NCBI GenBank assembly: GCA_031288985.1 | Contig: JAITQH010000082.1 | Coordinates: 1-10,258, forward strand | DNA: 10,258 nt | Reading direction: 5' to 3' | Source: Candidatus Methanoplasma sp. | Lineage (GTDB): Archaea > Thermoplasmatota > Thermoplasmata > Methanomassiliicoccales > Methanomethylophilaceae | Shown here: positions 6,402 through 10,258 of the stretch, piece after piece | Position numbering within the stretch: the stretch's first letter is position 1 | How the letters are laid out: every line of letters begins with the position of its first letter | The notes under the pieces: generated by a model | Seen by the model: the letters and a program-made list of their open reading frames with translations, nothing else | What the model was told of the DNA's origin: nothing | Database searches by the model: none | Made by a program: the position numbers and the translations under genes

Positions 6402-6414
6402 TAAAAAATTTTTG
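6402..6414 (-). promoter_or_regulatory. A/T element, possible TATA of the zinc-ribbon gene; copy of 6015-6027
   Basis: TAAAAAATTTTTG (+ strand) occurs identically at 6015-6027 and 6402-6414, each time shortly upstream of a minus-strand gene. In this copy the TTTTTTA part is centred about 27 nt before the ATG at 6378, the expected TATA spacing. The other copy sits closer to its gene, downstream of a better TATA box. Confidence 0.4.
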
Positions 6415-6531
6415 GTCGTTGGGGAACGATTTTCAACAGGCTTTTGATGGCTTGAAGTGGAAAAGACGCGTGCAGATCGTATGAAGCGGAGATCTTCGGG
6501 AGCCGGCGGAACGCAGTCCGACTCTCCGAAC

Positions 6532-6541
6532 AAGATTTAAC
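6532..6541 (+). promoter_or_regulatory. Possible TATA box of the PPOX gene
   Basis: AAGATTTAAC is centred about 27-28 nt before the ATG at 6565, which would give a leaderless transcript from that ATG. The imperfect dyad ATCTTCGG (6492-6499) / CCG...AAGAT (6526-6536) overlaps it and might be an operator. Confidence 0.3.
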
Positions 6542-6564
6542 ATATGGGTGCGATTATGTGTTTC

Positions 6565-6969
6565 ATGGTAAAACTCAACGACGATGTAAGGAACTTGGTA
6601 GCCAACATCAAAATATTTCCGTTCGCCACCGCGTCGAAGGCAGGCGAGCCGAACGTGGCCCCGATAGGTCTGCTCGTCCTTCAGCAGGACGGCGAGACCG
6701 TTTGGATCGTGGACAACTTCATGAACAAGACCCTTGCGAATCTGAAAGAGAATCCAAACGCATCATTCTATGTCTGGAATCCCGAGTTCCCCGACTCGTA
6801 TCAGATCAAAGGGACGGTGACAGTGGAGAATTCGGGGCAGGATTATGAGAAGGCCGTACAATTGGCGCATGCCAGAAAAGAGACGCTTCCCGCCAAGAAT
6901 CTTCTGAAGTTCAGGATAACCGAGGTCTTTTACACCACACCCGGTCCGAAAGCCGGCACAAGGGTCTGA
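6565..6969 (+). CDS. Pyridoxamine 5'-phosphate oxidase-fold FMN protein
   Basis: A 134-aa split-barrel flavoprotein of the PPOX family. The N-terminus MVKLNDDVRNLV, then IFPFATASKAGEPNVAPIG at about 17-35, VWIVDNFMNKTLANLKENPNASFYV at about 46-70 and YQIKGTVTVE near 79-88 are the usual FMN-binding barrel strands of small archaeal and bacterial members. Cofactor and substrate cannot be told from sequence; FMN or F420 reductases and heme-binding proteins share the fold. Three in-frame ATGs exist (6544, 6556, 6565). I chose 6565 because family members typically begin MVKL and because the spacing from the AT-rich box suits a leaderless start; 6544 would add seven residues. It stands alone, divergent from the zinc-ribbon gene and convergent with the small membrane gene at 7016. 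Confidence 0.85.
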   Translation: MVKLNDDVRNLVANIKIFPFATASKAGEPNVAPIGLLVLQQDGETVWIVDNFMNKTLANLKENPNASFYVWNPEFPDSYQIKGTVTVENSGQDYEKAVQLAHARKETLPAKNLLKFRITEVFYTTPGPKAGTRV

Positions 6970-6973
6970 ACAC

Positions 6974-6989
6974 CGGGGCTCCGGCCCCG
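6974..6989. terminator. GC hairpin between convergent genes
   Basis: CGGGGC-TCCG-GCCCCG makes a perfect 6-bp stem with a tetraloop, 5 bp after the PPOX stop and 27 bp after the stop of the opposite small gene. On the minus strand TTTTTG comes just before the stem rather than after it, so this is not a textbook intrinsic terminator. A shared end for the converging transcripts is still plausible. Confidence 0.35.
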
Positions 6990-7015
6990 CAAAAACCTCT
7001 CGATCCTTCCGCAGA

Positions 7016-7195
7016 TCACTCTTCTTCGTCCCTGACGTACTGCATAGCATATCCCATGACGGCCGAGAACGGAATTATCAGAACGGTGCCGATGTTGCCG
7101 CTCAGCCAATAGAGCATGGCGAACAGCGCGGTTCCGACGACGGCGCCCAGGATGGTTCCGTGTTTTATGTTGGTCCTTTTCCTTTCGGATACCAA
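7016..7195 (-). CDS. 59-aa two-helix membrane protein starting with TTG, coupled to purB
   Basis: This short gene starts at a TTG one codon after the purB stop. The product begins MVSERKRTNIKHG, has two hydrophobic segments, at about residues 13-31 (TILGAVVGTALFAMLYWL) and 36-50 (IGTVLIIPFSAVMGYAM), and ends QYVRDEEE. Basic residues before the first helix and an acidic tail look like a real small membrane protein. AAGGTG, 6 nt before the TTG, lies across the end of purB and is a good ribosome binding site. No ATG or GTG is available upstream in this frame, because the purB stop is in the same frame. The family is not recognised. The overlapping frame that reads MSFGIRKEK is Arg/His-rich and is taken as a shadow. 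Confidence 0.65.
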   Translation of the reverse strand: MVSERKRTNIKHGTILGAVVGTALFAMLYWLSGNIGTVLIIPFSAVMGYAMQYVRDEEE

Positions 7196-7198
7196 AGC

Positions 7199-8566
7199 TC
7201 ACACCTTCTTTCCGAGTGATTCTTCGGCGTTCCCGACCATCTTGTCCACGATGTCGCGGGATCCGCCCACATAATTGGCGGGATCCATTACTGCGGACAG
7301 CTCCTCTTCGGACAAGACGGACATGACGTCCTTTCTTTCCAGAAGCGCCTCTCTGAGGTCGATGCCGTCCTTGACCGCCCTCATGGATGCTTCCCTCAGG
7401 ATCTCGTGGGCGTCCTGCCTGCCAACGCCTTTCTCGGTGAGCCTCATCATAACGGGCTCGGCCATTATCAGCCCTCTTGCCGATTCTATGTTGGCAAGCA
7501 TCCTGTCGGAATGCACCTCAAGTCCGCTGAACACTTTGTCCATCTTCACGAGCATCTCGTCAAGTATGACGAACACGTGGGGTATGGTGAAACGCTCGGC
7601 AGATGAATTGGAAAGGTCTCTTTCGTGCCACAGCACCTGGTTCTCGAAGGTGGGGATCACAAATCCCCTGAGTATCCTTGCCAGGCCGGTGACGTTCTCC
7701 GAGTTGATGGGGTTGCGTTTCTGAGCCATGGTGGAGCTTCCGACCTGCTTTGCCGCATCGAACGGCTCCGAGACCTCGGCTATCTCCGATCTCTGAAGGT
7801 TCCTGACCTCCGTTCCGTATCTTTCGAGAGAGGTGGCGATGTTGGCAAGCAGACATACAAGTTCGGTGTACCTGTCGCGGCCGACGACCTGCGTCGCGGC
7901 AGGCTCGTAAGTAAGGCCCAGATCCATCATGACGCTTATCTGGATCCTGGAGAAGTTCTTTCCCAGGGCGGCGCCGGTGCCGACAGCCCCGGCCATCTTC
8001 CCGGCGCATATGCGGGGCATGATCTCGAACAGCCTCTCGCGGTGCCTGAACAATTCAGCCATGTATCCGGCGATCTTGAAGCCGAATGTTATCGGTATGG
8101 CGAACTGTGCATGGGTCCTTCCCATCTGAAGCGTGTCCCTCTCCCTCTTGGCAAGCTTGGCGAACGTGAAGAGCAGCGCGTCCAAGTCGTTCTGAACGAT
8201 CTGCAGAGCGGCTTTGATCTGCAGAGCGGAGGCCGTATCCACAATATCATTGGAGGTTGCGCCGAGGTGTATGTATTTGCCTGCGTCTCCGGAACACTTC
8301 TCCGTCATCGCTTTTACCATCGCCATGAGGTCGTGATTGGTTTCCTTCTCGATTTCTTTTATACGGGATACATCAACGACGGCGAGGGAGGCCACGCGTC
8401 CAATCTCGGCGGCGTCCGATTCGGATATGGCGCCAACCGACGCATGCGCCCTTGCCAGAGCGGCTTCGACATCCATTTGATACTGGATGCGCCCCTTCTC
8501 TGAGAATATGGCTTTCATTTCCCTGCGGCCGTATCGGTAATCAAGAGGACATACGCAATCATCCAT
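7199..8566 (-). CDS. purB: Adenylosuccinate lyase
   Basis: A 455-aa member of the fumarase/aspartase superfamily, matching PurB in length. The N-terminal CPLDYRYGRREMKAIFSE is the archaeal PurB type. Active-site stretches are ETNHDL at 75-80, ATSNDIVD at 103-110, MGRTHAQ at 148-154 with the catalytic His152, and the signature loop GSSTMAQKRNP at 276-286 with its serines. PurB splits SAICAR to AICAR and adenylosuccinate to AMP in purine synthesis. MAQK replaces the commoner MPxK in the signature, a minor variant. The start is supported by a TATA box about 33 nt upstream. It is divergent from the coiled-coil gene across a 194-bp gap and is followed at once by a 59-aa membrane gene, with no other purine gene nearby. 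Confidence 0.95.
   Translation of the reverse strand: MDDCVCPLDYRYGRREMKAIFSEKGRIQYQMDVEAALARAHASVGAISESDAAEIGRVASLAVVDVSRIKEIEKETNHDLMAMVKAMTEKCSGDAGKYIHLGATSNDIVDTASALQIKAALQIVQNDLDALLFTFAKLAKRERDTLQMGRTHAQFAIPITFGFKIAGYMAELFRHRERLFEIMPRICAGKMAGAVGTGAALGKNFSRIQISVMMDLGLTYEPAATQVVGRDRYTELVCLLANIATSLERYGTEVRNLQRSEIAEVSEPFDAAKQVGSSTMAQKRNPINSENVTGLARILRGFVIPTFENQVLWHERDLSNSSAERFTIPHVFVILDEMLVKMDKVFSGLEVHSDRMLANIESARGLIMAEPVMMRLTEKGVGRQDAHEILREASMRAVKDGIDLREALLERKDVMSVLSEEELSAVMDPANYVGGSRDIVDKMVGNAEESLGKKV
7202..7207 (-). promoter_or_regulatory. Shine-Dalgarno supporting the TTG start
   Basis: AAGGTG on the minus strand, inside the last purB codons, lies 6 nt before the TTG at 7195. It decides the start of the small membrane gene. 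Confidence 0.5.
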
Positions 8567-8595
8567 GTTTTATCGAATGTCGCATCGCGTTGAGT

Positions 8596-8603
8596 TATTT
8601 ATA
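8596..8603 (-). promoter_or_regulatory. TATA box of purB
   Basis: TATAAATA on the minus strand, within a longer AT stretch (8595-8608), is centred about 33 nt before the purB ATG. This predicts a very short 5' leader of roughly 7-8 nt. Confidence 0.6.
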
Positions 8604-8678
8604 TTATACAGTCGCGGCGATGCACGCCCCGCAGGCCGTCGTACGCACGGACAGCATTATCGTATTTTATGGAAATAC

Positions 8679-8685
8679 TTATAAA
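8679..8685 (+). promoter_or_regulatory. TATA box of the coiled-coil gene
   Basis: TTATAAA, preceded by a purine-rich GGAAATA that may act as a BRE. The predicted transcript start is near 8707, leaving a leader of about 54 nt that holds the palindrome TTGGCCAA (8730-8737) and the arms GGCCA/TGGCC (8713-8717, 8731-8735). Confidence 0.5.
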
Positions 8686-8760
8686 GCATACGTTAATCCC
8701 CATCACGAAGTGGGCCATGCTTCTGATCATTGGCCAAGTTGAACGAATGAGTGATGATTT

Positions 8761-9903
8761 ATGGATGAGTTTGTGGAGGAAAAGCAGGTCGATTCTCAGG
8801 AAGAGCAGCAACTGACGGCGGAGGCCGTCGATGCCACTGTAGAACAGGAAGCGCAGGTTGTCGAATCCCCCGAAGTGTCGGAGGCCGTCGATGCCGCTGT
8901 GGAACAGGAAGCGCAGGTTGACGAGCCCGACGAAGTGTCGGAAGCCGTCGATGCCGCTGTGGAACAGGAAGCGCAGGTTGTCGAGTCCGCCGAAGATTCG
9001 GAGGCCGTCGATGCCGATGGACAGGCATCGGCCGAGAACTTGGAAGATCTTGAGCAAAAGCGCAGCATCGTGAACAACGATGCCGACAGGCACAGACGCC
9101 TGAGGGACGAACTGAACGGCCAGACGAAAGAATGGAAGGCAAAGAGGGACGCACTCAACGGACGCGTCCGCGAGCTTGTCGACGAAGCCGGGAAGTGCAG
9201 AGAAGAGCGCGACTCCTTCAACCAAAAGGTAAGGGAGACCAAGGTCATAAGGGACGAGCACAACCAAAAGGTTACAGCCCTCAAAGAACAGATCGCAATC
9301 CTTAGGCCCGACAGATCCTCAGAGGACAAGGGCGAAATGTCCGTCAAGCAGCTCAGGAAGCAGCTTCAGGACCTGGAGCACAGACAGCAGACGCAATCCC
9401 TCGGCAAGGACAAAGAGAACGAGATCGTGAAACTGATCTCGCAGATCGCACGTCAGATCGAGGAGCGCGAGAAGTCGTTGGAGCAGAACGACGACATCAA
9501 GAGCATAATAGACCAGCTTAGGGAAGCCAAGAAAGAGGCTGAACTCTGCCACAAACAAGTCTCGGAGTACGCCGAAGCGGCGCAGTCCGCCCATGACAGA
9601 ATGCTCAAACTCTACGGAGAAGCAGACTCCCTGAGAAAGGAGGCCGACGCGGCGCAGGCGAAGTTCGTCGAGTGCAAGCAGGCTGCCGACGAGGAGCACA
9701 GGAAGCACATAGAGCAGATCAAGTCCGTTCACGAGATGGACAAGGACGTCATGGTTTCGAGAAACAGGAAGACCGCGGCAAAGAAGAAGAGGGTCGACGA
9801 TGGCGCCAAGAAGGAAGCCAAGGAGATCTTCGAGCGCTTCAAGGCCGGAGAGAAGCTCAGCACGGACAACCTGATGGCGCTTCAGAAGTCGGGTTACCTC
9901 TGA
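8761..9903 (+). CDS. COG1340-like coiled-coil protein with acidic repeat N-terminus
   Basis: A 380-aa protein without a signal peptide or membrane helix. Residues 1-90 are acidic and contain a 20-residue tandem repeat (EAVDAAVEQEAQV...). From about 95 to 345 it is a charged, heptad-rich coiled coil with motifs such as RDELNG, KRDALNGRVREL, RDSFNQKVRE and RDEHNQKV spaced regularly. The basic stretch KTAAKKKRVD precedes a conserved-looking end, AKEIFERFKAGEKLSTDNLMALQKSGYL (about 353-380). The LNxKV-type repeats and this tail resemble the archaeal coiled-coil proteins grouped as COG1340, sometimes misnamed phosphoserine phosphatase; their role is unknown. It is a single-gene unit with its own promoter, divergent from purB. 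The ATG at 8761 is the first after an in-frame stop. The N-terminal repeat looks like a lineage-specific addition. Confidence 0.8.
   Translation: MDEFVEEKQVDSQEEQQLTAEAVDATVEQEAQVVESPEVSEAVDAAVEQEAQVDEPDEVSEAVDAAVEQEAQVVESAEDSEAVDADGQASAENLEDLEQKRSIVNNDADRHRRLRDELNGQTKEWKAKRDALNGRVRELVDEAGKCREERDSFNQKVRETKVIRDEHNQKVTALKEQIAILRPDRSSEDKGEMSVKQLRKQLQDLEHRQQTQSLGKDKENEIVKLISQIARQIEEREKSLEQNDDIKSIIDQLREAKKEAELCHKQVSEYAEAAQSAHDRMLKLYGEADSLRKEADAAQAKFVECKQAADEEHRKHIEQIKSVHEMDKDVMVSRNRKTAAKKKRVDDGAKKEAKEIFERFKAGEKLSTDNLMALQKSGYL
8821..9016 (+). repeat. 60-bp in-frame tandem repeat, three units plus a partial fourth
   Basis: Units are 8821-8880, 8881-8940 and 8941-9000, with a partial unit at 9001-9016. 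By eye, pairs of units differ at 6-7 of 60 positions. Each encodes 20 residues, so copy changes keep the frame. The 3' edge carries the hairpin CGATGCC (9009-9015) / GGCATCG (9024-9030). Confidence 0.9.
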
Positions 9904-9929
9904 CGAAGCACACCGGTTCCTAAAACTCT

Positions 9930-9939
9930 TTTATATAAA
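9930..9939 (+). promoter_or_regulatory. Consensus-like TATA box in the gene-free stretch
   Basis: TTTATATAAA matches the archaeal TATA consensus well and is palindromic. It predicts a + start near 9960, inside the following T-rich and A-rich region. It may simply belong to the AT-rich 3' region of the coiled-coil gene. Confidence 0.35.
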
Positions 9940-9941
9940 CA

Positions 9942-9957
9942 TTTTCTTTCTTTTTTA
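9942..9957 (+). terminator. T-rich terminator after the coiled-coil gene
   Basis: TTTTCTTTCTTTTTTA lies about 40 nt after the stop codon. Archaeal termination typically uses such T-rich tracts without a hairpin. Confidence 0.45.
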
Positions 9958-9964
9958 AGAAACA

Positions 9965-9973
9965 ATTAAATAT
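9965..9973 (+). promoter_or_regulatory. TATA-like box before the candidate small RNA
   Basis: ATTAAATAT, preceded by purine-rich AAGAAACA as a possible BRE. A start 25 nt downstream of its centre falls near 9994, at the first stem of the structure described next. Confidence 0.4.
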
Positions 9974-9992
9974 GGCCCAATAGATAGGCGAT

Positions 9993-10072
9993 TACGGGGA
10001 AAAAGGTCAGTCCCGTAGAGTGCATCCCATCCCTTCTGACTGGCTGACCGCTTCCCGCACTTTAGGTTTTTT
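9993..10072 (+). ncRNA. Candidate small RNA with two hairpins and complementary loops
   Basis: Stem 1 pairs 9993-9999 with 10011-10017 (TACGGGG with TCCCGTA, last pair G-U). Stem 2 pairs 10018-10023 with 10057-10062 (GAGTGC with GCACTT, one G-U). The loop of stem 1 contains GGTCAG (10005-10010), exactly complementary to CTGACC (10044-10049) in the loop of stem 2, so a kissing or pseudoknotted fold is possible. T6 follows at 10067-10072. Both wobble pairs are G-U on the + strand and would be A-C on the other. A TATA-like box lies at the proper distance upstream. No convincing protein-coding frame is seen. It is not a tRNA or any family I recognise. It could instead be the leader of the gene at 10192 or chance pairing. 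Confidence 0.35.
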
Positions 10073-10130
10073 ATCCCTGCCATATTCGAACGTCAGGGAA
10101 CTTTTTCGGAATTCGGTTTGAGGTAAAATG

Positions 10131-10140
10131 AAATATATAT
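10131..10140 (+). promoter_or_regulatory. TATA box of the gene at 10192
   Basis: AAATATATAT predicts a start near 10161 and a 5' leader of about 30 nt. A purine-rich GAGAGGGG (10177-10184) lies 7 nt before the ATG and may serve as the ribosome binding site. Confidence 0.5.
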
Positions 10141-10191
10141 CCCATGCAATGGCCATGCCATAGCAGACGCTGATCCGAGAGGGGCGAGACC

Positions 10192-10258
10192 ATGAAAAAG
10201 ATAATCTTAGCAATGGCGATCATTTTGGCGGCTGCGTCGGTATTGGCCGTCGTTGCGG
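10192..10258 (+). CDS. Start of an apparently exported or membrane protein (3' truncated)
   Basis: Only 22 codons are in the window: MKKIILAMAIILAAASVLAVVA. Two lysines followed by a long hydrophobic run look like a signal peptide or an N-terminal membrane anchor. No cleavage site or lipobox can be judged before the cut. The start is supported by a TATA box about 56 nt upstream and a purine-rich GAGAGGGG just ahead of the ATG. Its function cannot be inferred. Confidence 0.6.
   Translation, partial: MKKIILAMAIILAAASVLAVVA

Noticed and set aside
4900..6447. A 515-codon open frame on the + strand crossing thiE, two membrane genes and three gaps.
   Set aside because: It is antisense to well-supported genes, rich in His, Arg, Asp and Gln with no recognisable motif, and runs through structured non-coding DNA; typical of GC-rich shadow frames.
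6930..7202. A 90-codon minus frame (MSFGIRKEK...) after purB.
   Set aside because: Arg/His/Gly-rich with no hydrophobic pattern; the neighbouring frame encodes a plausible two-helix protein with a better ribosome binding site.
8452..8742. A 96-codon + frame antisense to the purB start.
   Set aside because: It runs through the purB 5' end and both divergent promoters, with no family resemblance.
8821..9016. CRISPR array suggested by regular repeats.
   Set aside because: Units are contiguous 60-mers without spacers, in frame inside a coding region.
8599..9267. A 222-codon minus-strand frame with repeated DGLRHFGG-like units.
   Set aside because: The repeats are the antisense reading of the 60-bp tandem repeat in the coiled-coil gene; it also overlaps the purB promoter region.
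9993..10072. tRNA or tRNA remnant as an explanation for the hairpins.
   Set aside because: No T-loop (GGTTCRA), no anticodon arm of proper size and no 7-bp acceptor stem with CCA-type end.
10007..10213. A 68-codon minus frame in the last intergenic stretch.
   Set aside because: No ribosome binding site, no motif, overlaps the start and promoter of the + gene at 10192.

Overview
The window looks archaeal. AT-rich boxes resembling archaeal TATA elements sit about 25-33 nt before several start codons, some transcripts look leaderless, purB begins with the archaeal DYRYG-type N-terminus, and a COG1340-like coiled-coil gene is present. Moderate-to-high GC, bacterial-type thiamine genes, and 12 TGA, 1 TAA and 0 TAG stops fit a Thermoplasmata / Methanomassiliicoccales-like gut methanogen. 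That placement is inference; no rRNA or marker gene is in the window.

Layout. (1) 2-1384 (+): C-terminal half of an MMPL/RND membrane exporter, cut by the window start. (2) 1390-5538 (-): a tight thiamine operon, transcribed thiE-thiS-thiF-thiG-thiH-tenI, with ATGA/TGATG overlaps. (3) 5626-6378 (-): two small membrane proteins of unknown function, the second a zinc-ribbon protein, separated by a highly structured non-coding stretch. (4) 6565-6969 (+): a PPOX-fold flavoprotein. (5) 7016-8566 (-): purB followed by a 59-aa membrane protein that starts with TTG one codon after the purB stop. (6) 8761-9903 (+): a coiled-coil protein with an acidic N-terminal 20-residue tandem repeat. (7) 9904-10191: a gene-free stretch with promoter-like boxes and a candidate small RNA. 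(8) 10192-end (+): the first 22 codons of an apparently exported protein.

The thi genes supply the anaerobic bacterial thiazole route plus the coupling step. ThiF adenylates the C-terminal Gly of ThiS for sulfur loading, ThiH cleaves tyrosine to dehydroglycine, and ThiG combines this with deoxyxylulose phosphate and ThiS thiocarboxylate. A TenI-like protein probably aromatises the thiazole, and ThiE joins thiazole and pyrimidine phosphates. Archaea more often use a Thi4-type thiazole synthase, so the cluster looks horizontally acquired. No TPP riboswitch was seen in front of it.

The two most interesting unexplained signals are non-coding: a gap-free three-way junction at 6061-6134 and a two-hairpin, loop-kissing structure ending in T6 at 9993-10072. 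In both, the imperfect pairs are G-U on the + strand and would be A-C on the - strand, which points to + strand RNAs.
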